Assembly (NCBI GenBank): GCA_049698775.1
Contig: JBAVYM010000009.1
Span: 1-64,000, forward strand
Direction of reading: 5' to 3'
Origin: REEB76 sp049698775
Lineage (GTDB): Bacteria; Pseudomonadota; Gammaproteobacteria; Natronospirales; REEB76
DNA length: 64,000 nt
Under the pieces are notes generated by a model. It made no database searches. It saw only the letters and a list, made by a program, of their open reading frames with translations, and was not told the origin of the DNA. Below are positions 41,345-50,012 of this stretch, in pieces (position 1 is the first letter of the stretch; every line of letters starts with the position of its first letter). Made by a program: the position numbers and the translations under genes.

Positions 41345-41360
41345 TGACCGGCACCGGTCA
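41345..41360. promoter_or_regulatory. Palindrome in the gap before the activator gene
   Basis: TGACCGG-CA-CCGGTCA has perfect 7-base arms and lies 31 bases upstream of the regulator start. It could be an operator or a short mRNA hairpin that sets the relative expression of transporter and regulator. Confidence 0.4.
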
Positions 41361-41390
41361 CACACTTCCGGTTGCGAATTCGGGGTTTGC

Positions 41391-42728
41391 ATGGCGACCA
41401 TCCTGATTATTGACGACAACCGCGCCATCGGCCAGGCATTGACGGTATTGCTCGACTTGCACGGTCTCGGCACCTTGAGCGCGGTTTCGCCCGCGGAAGG
41501 ACTCACGATGCTGGAACGCGAAGCCGTGGACCTCGTGATCCAGGACATGAACTTCACCGGCAGCGACACCTCCGGCCGTGAAGGCGCTGCCTTGTTTGCC
41601 GAGATTCGCCGCCGCGACCCGGACCTGCCCATCATCCTGCTGACTGCCTGGACCCATCTCGAACATGCCGTGGAACTGGTCAAGGCCGGCGCAGCGGACT
41701 ATCTCGCCAAACCCTGGGACGACGACAAGCTCATCACCACGCTGAAAAACCTGCTGCAACTGGGTGGCTTGCAACGTGAGCATCGCCGCACACACGCAGC
41801 GCGACAGGTAGCACGTCGCAAGCTGGCGGAAAGTTTCGATCTGTGCGGCATTGTTTATGAAAGCGATGCCATGCAGCAGGTGGTCAGTATCGCCACCCAG
41901 GTTGCGCATGCGGATGTGCCGGTAATCTTGACCGGCGCCAGTGGCGTGGGCAAGGAGAAGATCGCCGACATCCTCCAGATAAACTCTGCGTGCAAAAACG
42001 GGCCTTACATAAAAGTGAACATGGGCGCATTGCCGGCCGAACTGATGGAGAGCGAATTGTTCGGCAACGAGGTCGGTGCATTCACCGGCGCGCAGAGAGC
42101 GCGCGCCGGACGTTTCGAGGCGGCTGACAACGGCACCCTGTTCCTTGACGAGATTGGTACGCTGCCCCCGGCCGGGCAGATCAAACTGCTGCGGGTTCTT
42201 CAGACCGGCGAATTCGAACGGCTCGGTAGCAACCAGACCCGACACACGCGGGTACGCATCATCACCGCCACCAACAGCGATCTGCGCGCGGCCATCGCCG
42301 CCGGAAGTTTTCGCGAAGATCTGTATTACCGTCTGAACGTGATCGAGATCCATGTGCCGCCTCTGGCTGAACGACGTGAAGACATCCTGCCGCTGGCACG
42401 CGCATTTCTCGGCAGCACTCACCAATTGAGCCGGGAAGCCGAACAGGCGCTCGCTGAGCACGACTGGCCGGGCAATGTGCGCGAATTGCAGAACTGCATG
42501 AGGCGTGCCGTGTTGTTGAGTGACAGCACGCAAATTACACCGCAGGCGCTGGGGCTGGTGGATGACGCCGTGACTGGCGCCAAATCCGCAAAAGAGCCCT
42601 CGCGCGCAGATATCGAAACCGCGTTGACGCGTCATGCCGGCGTGATCGCATCGGCGGCGCAGGAACTCGGCTTGAGCCGCCAGGCACTGTATCGCCGCAT
42701 GGAAAAGTTCGGCATCGGCAAGACGTGA
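41391..42728 (+). CDS. Sigma-54-dependent response regulator
   Basis: This 445-residue protein has a receiver domain (Asp52 as phosphoacceptor), an AAA+ domain with Walker A GASGVGKE (182-189), GAFTGA (229-234, needed to contact sigma-54) and Walker B LFLDE. The C-terminal Fis-type helix is 'GVIASAAQELGLSRQALYRRMEKFGI'. All parts for activating RpoN polymerase are intact. The operon has a perfect sigma-54 promoter upstream, so it probably drives its own operon. The gene ends overlapping the kinase start by 4 bases. I chose ATG 41391, where the receiver domain begins. Confidence 0.93.
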   Translation: MATILIIDDNRAIGQALTVLLDLHGLGTLSAVSPAEGLTMLEREAVDLVIQDMNFTGSDTSGREGAALFAEIRRRDPDLPIILLTAWTHLEHAVELVKAGAADYLAKPWDDDKLITTLKNLLQLGGLQREHRRTHAARQVARRKLAESFDLCGIVYESDAMQQVVSIATQVAHADVPVILTGASGVGKEKIADILQINSACKNGPYIKVNMGALPAELMESELFGNEVGAFTGAQRARAGRFEAADNGTLFLDEIGTLPPAGQIKLLRVLQTGEFERLGSNQTRHTRVRIITATNSDLRAAIAAGSFREDLYYRLNVIEIHVPPLAERREDILPLARAFLGSTHQLSREAEQALAEHDWPGNVRELQNCMRRAVLLSDSTQITPQALGLVDDAVTGAKSAKEPSRADIETALTRHAGVIASAAQELGLSRQALYRRMEKFGIGKT

Positions 42729-44041
42729 AACTGCACCAATCCCTTGAAGGCAAGTTCGCATTGCTCACCGGCGTGCTGGTATTGGCAGCGATCCTGATCG
42801 CCGCATTCCTGTTCCGATTATTTGACTCGTTTGCCACCAGTTTGGTCATCTCGCTGCTTGTGATGCTGCCCATCCTCATTTACGCGGTACGCCGCTTCAT
42901 GCAGCCGATATACCGCATGCTCACGGCACTCGGTAACGGCGTGTCCAGTTTCAAGGACGGCGATTTCAGCCTCAGCCTGAACGCGACGCGCGAAGATGAA
43001 CTCGGCGAACTGGCACACCAATACAATCAGATGGGGGAGATACTGCGCCAGGAGCGCTATAACCTTTATCAGCGTGAATTGCTGCTTGATACCGTGATCC
43101 AGAACACACCTTGGGCGCTGCTGCTCACCAACGCCGGCGAGCGGGTGATTTACAGCAACATCGCCGCACGCCAGTTGTTCAATGCCGGGCGTAAGCTGGA
43201 AGGCCATAGCCTTGCAAAGCTGTTGGAACAAGCCCCAAAGGCGATGCAAGAAGCGGTTACGGGTGATAACGACGGCATGTTCAGTGTGCGCAACAAGGAA
43301 GAGGAAGAAATCTATTACCTCAGCCGCGAACGCTTCACCTTGAATGCACAGCCACACCATTTGTACATCTTCAAACAGCTCACCCGGGAACTGAACCGTC
43401 AGGAAGTGGCTGTATGGAAAAAGGTAATCCGCGTCATCAGCCATGAACTCAATAATTCGCTGGCACCGATCTCGTCGCTGGCGCATTCCGGGCAGCTCCT
43501 GGCAGGACAGCCGGATTCCGTGAAGCTCAGGAACGTGTTCGGAAACATTGAGGAACGCACCACCCACCTCAAGAAATTCATAGACGGGTATGCGCGCTTT
43601 GCCAAACTGCCGTCGCCGCAGATCGCGCTGGTGGACTGGACGCCGTTTATCGCCTCGCTGCATGCGCTCATACCCTTCACGCTGCGCGGAGGCCTGCCCG
43701 GGCAGCCCGCACATTTCGATCCGGCGCAACTCCAGCAGGCGCTCATCAATCTGCTCAAGAATGCCCACGAATCCGGCTCGCCGCCGGCAGCGGTCACGCT
43801 CGGCGTGCGCCAAAACGCGGAAGGTGTGCGGCTCGACATCAGCGATGCGGGGCCGGGTATGGCACCCGAGGTGCTCGAACAATCGCTGCTGCCATTCTAT
43901 TCGACCAAGCAGTCCGGCTCGGGCTTGGGATTGCCCTTGTGCCGCGAGATCGTGGAAGCGCACGGTGGGCGTATTAGCGTTGCCAATCGCGCGCAAGGCG
44001 GATTGACCGTAAGCATCTGGTTGCCGGCGCCTGCACCGTAA
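42725..44041 (+). CDS. Sensor histidine kinase, partner of the sigma-54 regulator
   Basis: This 438-residue protein has two membrane segments (about 12-30 and 38-56) with almost no periplasmic loop. A HAMP-like linker, a PAS-like region (115-215), His240 in 'VISHELNNSL' and an HATPase with 'NLLKNAHES', 'DAGPGM' and 'GSGLGLPLCREIVEAHGG' follow. The minimal periplasmic part suggests the kinase senses the membrane or the transporter itself. GTG start at 42725 overlapping the regulator stop (GTGA). Confidence 0.9.
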   Translation: MKLHQSLEGKFALLTGVLVLAAILIAAFLFRLFDSFATSLVISLLVMLPILIYAVRRFMQPIYRMLTALGNGVSSFKDGDFSLSLNATREDELGELAHQYNQMGEILRQERYNLYQRELLLDTVIQNTPWALLLTNAGERVIYSNIAARQLFNAGRKLEGHSLAKLLEQAPKAMQEAVTGDNDGMFSVRNKEEEEIYYLSRERFTLNAQPHHLYIFKQLTRELNRQEVAVWKKVIRVISHELNNSLAPISSLAHSGQLLAGQPDSVKLRNVFGNIEERTTHLKKFIDGYARFAKLPSPQIALVDWTPFIASLHALIPFTLRGGLPGQPAHFDPAQLQQALINLLKNAHESGSPPAAVTLGVRQNAEGVRLDISDAGPGMAPEVLEQSLLPFYSTKQSGSGLGLPLCREIVEAHGGRISVANRAQGGLTVSIWLPAPAP

Positions 44042-44192
44042 TCGCGCTTGGACAAACTGGAACGCACGGCAGTCCGGAATACCGTCAGCAAGCCATCGCA
44101 TGGCTCTCTTACTGCTACCTCACCCGCCTGTAGGAAAAGTGGGGCGAGAGGAAACGATGCATCATCTCACCCGACGCACTTGAGGTTTTAAT

Positions 44193-44696
44193 ATGCACGT
44201 CAGCTATAAGACAACATTTGCCGCCGTACTTTATGGTGGCTTTATTGCAGGCACCATTGATATCGGGGCCGCGTCGCTCATCAACTGGCTCAGTCCCGTG
44301 GTCATCCTGCATGCGATCACCAGCGGCCTGCTGGGTGCAGACTCGTTCCGTGCGGGTGCATCCGCCGCGCTGCTGGGATTGCTTCTGCAATGGGCCATGT
44401 CGCTGGTAATCGCGGCGATCTTCGTGTTCGCGGCGCACGCGCTACCCTGGTTGAAACGCCATTGGATGCCAGCCGGATTGATGTACGGCGTGGTGATTTT
44501 CTTTGTCATGAACTACATGGTGGTGCCGTTGTCCGCCGCGTCGTTCAAAGCGCATCACTTTGGAGCCACGAAATTCGTAGAGAATCTGCTGGCCATGCTG
44601 CTGTTTGGCCTGATTGTGGCATTCTGTGCATGCCGGCTTCTTTCTGGAAATAAAACTGCGAAACCTGCTTATACCGCTGCCAGCGAAGACGACTGA
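44193..44696 (+). CDS. Four-segment membrane protein, YagU/DUF1440-like
   Basis: This 167-residue protein has four hydrophobic segments. It resembles the YagU family, which is an inner-membrane protein linked to acid tolerance in E. coli: 'YGGFIAGTIDIGAASLI', 'LHAITSGLLGADSF', 'ALLGLLLQWAMSLVIAAIFVFAA' and 'GVVIFFVMNYMVVPLSA'. It follows the histidine kinase by 151 bases and may be transcribed separately. It converges with the fructosamine kinase gene. Family assignment is moderate. Confidence 0.65.
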   Translation: MHVSYKTTFAAVLYGGFIAGTIDIGAASLINWLSPVVILHAITSGLLGADSFRAGASAALLGLLLQWAMSLVIAAIFVFAAHALPWLKRHWMPAGLMYGVVIFFVMNYMVVPLSAASFKAHHFGATKFVENLLAMLLFGLIVAFCACRLLSGNKTAKPAYTAASEDD

Positions 44697-44703
44697 ATCC
44701 GCG

Positions 44704-45588
44704 TCAGGTGCTCAACTCCGACAGCAATCGCACCATCAATTGCTGCGCCTGATCGAGATAATTCACGCCGAAAAAATTGAGGTGATTCAGCACGTGATAG
44801 AGGTTGTAGAGATCGCGGCGCGTTTGGTACCCAGCGTCCAGCGGCCACACGCCGTTGTAGGCAGCGTAAAATTCCGGCGCGAAGCCGCCGAACAATTCGG
44901 TCATGGCAATATCCGCCTCGCGGTCGCCGTAATATATCGCTGGATCGAATATCACCGGTTCGCTATTGTCCAGCGCGCCCCAGTCGCCGCCCCATAGATC
45001 ACCGTGCAGCAGTGAAACTTGCGGTATGTAACCTGCAAAAAGTGCCGGCAGCGTTTCCATGAGCCGCGCGCCTTGTTCCTGCAATTCGCCGCGATAACCG
45101 TTTTCAGCCGCCAGACGCAGTTGAAAACCAAGGCGGTGATCGCGGAAGAACTTTACCCAATCATCCGTTGGCCAGTTGAACTGTGGCGTGGCGCCGATAA
45201 AATTGTTGCGCCGCCATCCGAAACGCTCGCCAAGGCAGCGGTGCTGCCGGGCGAGTTGTTCACCCAGTTTCGCGGCGGCGGGTGCGTTCTTGGTACTGAA
45301 CGCCAGCCACTCCATGAGCAGATAGGCTTCGCCGTCGCACGCTTCCGCCGCCAGTACCTGCGGCACGCGTACCGCGCCACATTGTGTTAGCGCCCGCAGC
45401 CCGTCGGCTTCGGCGATCAGCATCTGCGGATCGTCTGCCGTAGTCTTCACGCACCAGCCCATATCGGCGGATTGCACCTGCCACAGCGCGCCGCCCACCC
45501 CGCGACCCCTCGCCTTCCAGCGGAACGGCCCGGGATGCTCGGCACCTAAAAGACGCTCAACAATCGCGTGGGTTCCTGCGTCGGACAT
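44704..45588 (-). CDS. Fructosamine kinase family protein
   Basis: This 294-residue protein has a protein-kinase-like fold with 'FCVKTTxxDPQMLIAEADGLRAL' near the N-terminus, 'AYLLMEWLAF', 'NNFIGATPQ' and the catalytic 'SLLHGDLWGGDWG' with 'PVIFDPAIYYGDREADIAMTELFGGF'. It phosphorylates ketosamines to start protein deglycation. I chose ATG 45588 (MSDAGTHAIVERLLG). The frame continues upstream through the HNH gene region but without similarity. Confidence 0.9.
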   Translation of the reverse strand: MSDAGTHAIVERLLGAEHPGPFRWKARGRGVGGALWQVQSADMGWCVKTTADDPQMLIAEADGLRALTQCGAVRVPQVLAAEACDGEAYLLMEWLAFSTKNAPAAAKLGEQLARQHRCLGERFGWRRNNFIGATPQFNWPTDDWVKFFRDHRLGFQLRLAAENGYRGELQEQGARLMETLPALFAGYIPQVSLLHGDLWGGDWGALDNSEPVIFDPAIYYGDREADIAMTELFGGFAPEFYAAYNGVWPLDAGYQTRRDLYNLYHVLNHLNFFGVNYLDQAQQLMVRLLSELST

Positions 45589-45653
45589 AAACGGAAGCTT
45601 AAACGAAAACGGGCGCAGTGCGCCCGGTTCATCGTCGGTTCGCCAGTAAGGGT

Positions 45654-46268
45654 TCAGGCAAGCAACTGTTTCACTCTGAGATGCAACGGACTCGAACGCG
45701 GGAAATGCGCCAGCAGGAATTCCATCTGGTCGGCGAGGATGCGCCGGCCTTTGAGGAAAATGTACTCGGCGTAATTGGGGGTGAACGGCACCGCCAGCAA
45801 CTGCATGCCGGATCCCTCCGGCGTGCGACCGGCCTTGTGGTTGTTGCAGCGCTTGCAAGCCGTAACCACGTTGTTCCAGGTATCGGTGCCGCCGCGGCTC
45901 AGGGGCGTCACGTGTTCGCGCGACAGATCGTGCGCGGAAAACCGCTGGCCGCAGTACATGCACAGATTGGCGTCACGCCTGAACAGTGTGTGGTTGTTGA
46001 GCGGCGGCACGTAATGTTCGCGCGCCTTGGCGAGCGCGTGGTTGTTGCCGTAAGTCGCAATGATGGAATTGACTTCGACCACGCTCTGCCGGCCGGTTTT
46101 AGCGCTGATGCCGCCGTGCAGACAATACAGCAGCGTGCCGCAGCCATAGGCTACCTGTTCGAGGTAATACAGCCTGACGGCATCCTCATAGCCGATCCAC
46201 TCGAGCGGCATACCCGCCGCATCGGTGCGCAACACTTCTTGGGATAGATCGTACACGGACAGTTCCAC
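45654..46268 (-). CDS. HNH endonuclease
   Basis: This 204-residue protein has a zinc-type HNH motif: 'CMYCGQRF', 'LSREHVTPLSRGGTDTWNNVVTACKRCNNHKA' (about 100-145). The N-terminal 95 residues are unknown but conserved in similar chromosomal HNH proteins. Its role is unclear. Nearby genes do not form a restriction or phage module, so a housekeeping nuclease is likely. It is divergent from the transhydrogenase operon. Confidence 0.88.
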   Translation of the reverse strand: MELSVYDLSQEVLRTDAAGMPLEWIGYEDAVRLYYLEQVAYGCGTLLYCLHGGISAKTGRQSVVEVNSIIATYGNNHALAKAREHYVPPLNNHTLFRRDANLCMYCGQRFSAHDLSREHVTPLSRGGTDTWNNVVTACKRCNNHKAGRTPEGSGMQLLAVPFTPNYAEYIFLKGRRILADQMEFLLAHFPRSSPLHLRVKQLLA

Positions 46269-46450
46269 AGCGCCACTAAGCGGCGGATGTTATTACAGAA
46301 ATCACCTTAAAATGCAACGATAAGTCGTTCCGGGAACATATCTTACTCCGGTCGCAGTGGCAAAAACCGGGGTCCGCGCCTACACTTCACGCAGTCAACG
46401 GGTATCCACGGACCGCGCCGGACGCCGCGCGGCGGCTTAACGAGAACAAC

Positions 46451-47575
46451 ATGGCCATCCAGCTATTCATTCCCAAAGAACAGGCTGCCGGCGAACGCCG
46501 GGTGGCGCTTTGCCCGCCGGTGGCCGTCAAACTCAAGTTGCTGGGCGTGGAGCTGCTGTTGGAATCCGGTGCGGGTTTGGCGGCCGGTTTTCCCGATAGC
46601 CTGTTTCCAGACGCACGTTTGGTGAGCGCCGCTGACGGCGCGGCGGCGGCCGACGTGGTGTTCAAATTCTTGGCGCCGCTGCCGGCGAACATCGCGCACA
46701 TGCAAGCAGGTTCCGTGCTGATCGGCCTGCTCAATCCGCACCGCAATCTCGACGCCGTAAAAGCGCTACGCGATCGCAAAGTCACCAGCTTCGCCATGGA
46801 ACTGGTGCCGAGAATTTCCCGTGCCCAAGCGATGGATGCGCTCTCCTCGCAGGCCGCCGCGGCCGGTTACAAGGCCGCGCTCATCGCCGCGGAAAAACTC
46901 GGCCGCTTCTTCCCCATGCTCACCACCGCCGCTGGCACGATGCGGCCGGCAAAAGTGCTGGTGATCGGCGCGGGCGTGGCCGGTTTGCAGGCGATTGCCA
47001 CCGCGCGGCGGCTGGGCGCGATGGTCGAGGGTTACGACGTGCGCGCGGCGGCGCGTGAACAGGTGGAATCGCTGGGCGCGAAGTTCGTGGACACCGGCGT
47101 ATCCGCGGAAGGCGTGGGCGGCTATGCACGCGAATTGACGGCTGAAGAAAAACAGAAACAGCAGGACGCACTGGCGAAGCACATCGCCCAGGCCGATGCG
47201 GTCATTACTGCCGCCGCGGTTCCGGGCCGGGCCGCACCACGCATCATTACTAGAGCGATGGTGGACGCCATGAAACCCGGCTCCGTCATCGTGGACCTGG
47301 CGGCCGAATCCGGCGGCAATTGCGAATTGACCAAGCCCGGCGAAGACGTGCAGCACGGACACGTACTGGTGAGCGGTCCGCTGAACCTGCCGAGCCTGCT
47401 TGCAGAACACGCGAGCGACATGTACGCCCGCAACCTGCTGAATTTCTTTACGCCGCTGGTAAAGGACGAGAAGCTGACCATAGACTGGAACGACGAGGTC
47501 TATGCCAAAAGCGTATTGACCCACGACGGCGTGATCAAACACGAGCCGACGAGGAAATTAATCGAGGGTAATTAG
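46451..47575 (+). CDS. pntAA: NAD(P) transhydrogenase subunit alpha part 1
   Basis: This 374-residue soluble NAD(H)-binding subunit (dI) of the proton-translocating transhydrogenase has 'AGERRVALCPPVAVKLKLLGVELLLESGAG', 'AMELVPRISRAQAMDALSSQAAAAGYKAAL' and the Rossmann motif 'VLVIGAGVAGLQAIATARRLGA'. It works with PntAB and PntB to transfer hydride from NADH to NADP using the proton gradient. Unusually, a 137-base hairpin element separates it from pntAB. Confidence 0.95.
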   Translation: MAIQLFIPKEQAAGERRVALCPPVAVKLKLLGVELLLESGAGLAAGFPDSLFPDARLVSAADGAAAADVVFKFLAPLPANIAHMQAGSVLIGLLNPHRNLDAVKALRDRKVTSFAMELVPRISRAQAMDALSSQAAAAGYKAALIAAEKLGRFFPMLTTAAGTMRPAKVLVIGAGVAGLQAIATARRLGAMVEGYDVRAAAREQVESLGAKFVDTGVSAEGVGGYARELTAEEKQKQQDALAKHIAQADAVITAAAVPGRAAPRIITRAMVDAMKPGSVIVDLAAESGGNCELTKPGEDVQHGHVLVSGPLNLPSLLAEHASDMYARNLLNFFTPLVKDEKLTIDWNDEVYAKSVLTHDGVIKHEPTRKLIEGN

Positions 47576-47585
47576 AAATGTTTTC

Positions 47586-47722
47586 GGCCTCTCAAACGCC
47601 GCAGATTTTGTCATCTGGCAAGGCGCGGACGGCCGAGAAACCGGAGTGTACACGGCAGTACATGAGGATTTCGAGGCCAGCCGCAACGCCGACAGAGGAC
47701 AAAAGATCAAGTTTGAGAGGTC
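47586..47722. repeat. Long imperfect hairpin element between pntAA and pntAB
   Basis: GGCCTCTCAAAC (47586-47597) and GTTTGAGAGGTC (47711-47722) are inverted repeats (11 of 12). Between them further complementary segments nest: GATTTTGTC with GACAAAAGATC, GGCGCGG-ACGGCC with GGCCAGCCGC-AACGCC, and TGTAC with GTACA at the tip. The whole can fold into one long stem. It looks like a mobile intergenic repeat or structured RNA. It overlaps no reading frame with family similarity. Confidence 0.65.
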
Positions 47723-47726
47723 GAAA

Positions 47727-48032
47727 ATGATTAGCGGATTCCTAGCATTATATATTTTCATGCTCGCCGCCTTCACCGGTTACGAGGTGATTTCGCGCGT
47801 GCCGGTGATCCTGCACACGCCGCTCATGTCAGGCTCGAATTTCGTGCACGGCATCGTGCTGGTGGGCGCCATGGTGGCGCTCGGCAATGCGCACACCACC
47901 GCGGAACAGGTCATTGGTTTCATCGGCGTGCTGCTCGCGGCCGGCAACGTGGTCGGCGGTTACGTGTCCACCGAGCGCATGCTGGCCATGTTCAAGACCA
48001 GCGAGAAAAAGAAACCGGAAAGCCGCGCATGA
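47727..48032 (+). CDS. pntAB: NAD(P) transhydrogenase subunit alpha part 2
   Basis: This 101-residue membrane subunit (dII, first part) has three hydrophobic segments. It reads 'MISGFLALYIFMLAAFTGYEVISRVPVILHTPLMSGSNFVHGIVLVGAM', typical of PntAB, followed by 'VLLAAGNVVGGYVSTERMLAMF'. In many bacteria it is fused to PntAA, but here it is split. I chose ATG 47727. The frame extends upstream into the hairpin element but without similarity. It overlaps pntB by 4 bases. Confidence 0.93.
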   Translation: MISGFLALYIFMLAAFTGYEVISRVPVILHTPLMSGSNFVHGIVLVGAMVALGNAHTTAEQVIGFIGVLLAAGNVVGGYVSTERMLAMFKTSEKKKPESRA

Positions 48033-49429
48033 ATCATTTCCTATCGCCCAAAGTCACCAACGATCTGATCCAAGCGGCGTATTTCATCGCCGCATTGCTG
48101 TTCATCATCGGTTTGAAACGCATGAGTTCGCCGAAAGGCGCCAAGACCGGCATCATCTGGGCCGGCGTCGGCATGCTCATCGCCGGCCTCATCACCTTCC
48201 TGTGGCCGGGGATGCACAACTACATCCTGATCATCGTCGCCATTTTCATCGGCGGCGTGGCCGCGTGGTGGAGCGGCAAGCGCGTGCCCATGACCGCCAT
48301 GCCGCAGATGGTGGCGCTCTACAATGGCATGGGCGGCGGCGCGGCGGCGGCCATTGCCGCGGAGGAATTAATCCGCAATCAACCGTTTGCCATAGCGCCG
48401 GTGGTGCTGGCGGTCATCGGCGCGATCATCGGTGCGGTGTCCTTCAGCGGCAGTCTGATCGCGTTTGCCAAACTGCAGGGGCTCATCAGGAAATCCCTGC
48501 GCTACCGCGTCCAGCAGATCGTGAATTCGCTGGTGCTGCTCGTGACGGTGGCGCTTGGCATCTGGATCATGGTGTTGCACGGCGCCGCGCCCATGTACGT
48601 GGTGATTCCGTTCTTCGCGCTGGCGCTCTTGTTCGGCATCCTGGTCACGCTGCCCATCGGTGGCGCGGATATGCCGGTGGTGATTTCGCTGTACAACGCC
48701 TGCACCGGCCTTGCGGTCGCCTTTGAGGGTTTCGTGCTCGGCAATGCCGCCATGATCATCGCCGGCATGGTGGTGGGCGCGGCCGGCACACTATTGACAC
48801 AACTCATGGCGAAAGCCATGAACCGTTCCATCGCCAACGTGTTGTTCAGCAACTTCGGCGAGACCGTGAGCGGCGGTGCGGAGAGCGTCAGCGGCAGCCT
48901 CAAGCCGATTGACGCCGCGGATGCCGGCACCATGATGGCTTACGCCAACAAGGTCATCATCGTGCCGGGTTACGGCATGGCCGTGGCCCAAGCCCAGCAC
49001 AAGGTCTGGGAACTCACGCAGTTGCTGCAATCCCGCGACGTGCAGGTAAAATTCGCCATCCATCCGGTGGCAGGCCGCATGCCGGGCCACATGAACGTGC
49101 TGCTGGCGGAAGCCGGTGTGCCTTACGATCTGATTTCTGATTTGGAAGATATCAATCCGGAATTCGCCAGCGCCGACGTGGCACTCATCATCGGTGCCAA
49201 CGACGTAGTGAATCCCGACGCCCGCAACAAAAAGGACAGCCCCATCTACGGCATGCCCATCCTGAACGCCGACAAAGCCAGGAACGTCATCGTCATCAAG
49301 CGCGGACAGGGACGCGGCTTCTCCGGTATCGAGAACACGCTGTTCTACATGGACAACACCCGCATGCTCTACGGCGATGGCCAGGAAGCCGTAACGCGGC
49401 TGATTCAGAGCATCAAGTCGCTGGAATAG
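48029..49429 (+). CDS. pntB: NAD(P) transhydrogenase subunit beta
   Basis: This 466-residue protein has about nine membrane helices in the first 260 residues (proton channel). The NADP-binding dIII domain follows with 'VIIVPGYGMAVAQAQHKVWEL', 'FAIHPVAGRMPGHMNVLLAEAGVPYD' and 'IIGANDVVNPDAR'. All family motifs are present. It ends with a terminator 24 bases after the stop. Confidence 0.95.
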   Translation: MNHFLSPKVTNDLIQAAYFIAALLFIIGLKRMSSPKGAKTGIIWAGVGMLIAGLITFLWPGMHNYILIIVAIFIGGVAAWWSGKRVPMTAMPQMVALYNGMGGGAAAAIAAEELIRNQPFAIAPVVLAVIGAIIGAVSFSGSLIAFAKLQGLIRKSLRYRVQQIVNSLVLLVTVALGIWIMVLHGAAPMYVVIPFFALALLFGILVTLPIGGADMPVVISLYNACTGLAVAFEGFVLGNAAMIIAGMVVGAAGTLLTQLMAKAMNRSIANVLFSNFGETVSGGAESVSGSLKPIDAADAGTMMAYANKVIIVPGYGMAVAQAQHKVWELTQLLQSRDVQVKFAIHPVAGRMPGHMNVLLAEAGVPYDLISDLEDINPEFASADVALIIGANDVVNPDARNKKDSPIYGMPILNADKARNVIVIKRGQGRGFSGIENTLFYMDNTRMLYGDGQEAVTRLIQSIKSLE

Positions 49430-49452
49430 ACCTGGCCGCATTCGCGCACAAC

Positions 49453-49483
49453 AAAAGCTCCGCTGTTGCGGGACTTTTATTTG
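49453..49483. terminator. Bidirectional terminator after pntB
   Basis: AAAAGCTCCGC (49453-49463) pairs with GCGGGACTTTT (49468-49478) with one mismatch and one wobble, around TGTT. ATTT follows. It serves pntB (plus) and the DUF3106 gene (minus). Confidence 0.85.
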
Positions 49484-49496
49484 GATCCGGAACGTT

Positions 49497-50012
49497 TCAA
49501 CCCGGCGGATGATGGGCGCGCATGCGCTGGCGGAACTGTTCGCGTTGGGCCGGCGTCATGTTCTGCCAACGTTGCCGCAGCGCCGCGCGCTTGTCCGGCG
49601 GCAGTTGCTGGAATTTCTGGAATTCCCCGCGGATCTGCTGCTGCTCCGCCGGCGGCAGTTTCTGGAAAGCCTCGAAGCGCTGACGGATCTGCGCACGATT
49701 CGCCGGTGACAGCTTGCGCCAGCGCGCCTGGCGCTGACGCGCGCGGGCGCGCTGCTCCGGCGTCATCTGCGCCCAGCGATCCGCGCCGCGCGCCAACTTG
49801 GCCTGCCGGTCCGCCGGCAAGCTCGTCCATTTGTTCTGCAAGGGTGCCAGTAATTGCTGCTGTTGCGGCGTCAGACTGGTCCACGGTACCGGTGCGGCGG
49901 GTGCAGCGACCGGCGCTTGCGGGCTAGGCATAGTGGCGGGTGGATCGGCGAATGCCAAGCCGCCGGCAGTCGCCAAGACTACGGCCAGAAATGAAGTTGC
50001 AAGTACACGCAT
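49497..50012 (-). CDS. Secreted DUF3106 protein
   Basis: This 171-residue protein has a signal peptide (ATAGGLAFA). It then consists of heptad-like repeats rich in P, Q, R and W: 'WTSLTPQQQQLLAPLQNKWTSLPADRQAKLARGADRWAQMTPEQRARARQR'. DUF3106 proteins are periplasmic and resemble Spy/CpxP-like helical proteins. Its start overlaps the stop of the preceding small gene (TGATG). Last gene of an ECF-sigma operon. Confidence 0.85.
   Translation of the reverse strand: MRVLATSFLAVVLATAGGLAFADPPATMPSPQAPVAAPAAPVPWTSLTPQQQQLLAPLQNKWTSLPADRQAKLARGADRWAQMTPEQRARARQRQARWRKLSPANRAQIRQRFEAFQKLPPAEQQQIRGEFQKFQQLPPDKRAALRQRWQNMTPAQREQFRQRMRAHHPPG

Noticed and set aside
41358..42761. Open frame of about 467 codons antisense to the sigma-54 regulator
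   Set aside because: The plus-strand gene has intact Walker, GAFTGA and Fis motifs. The antisense frame has none.
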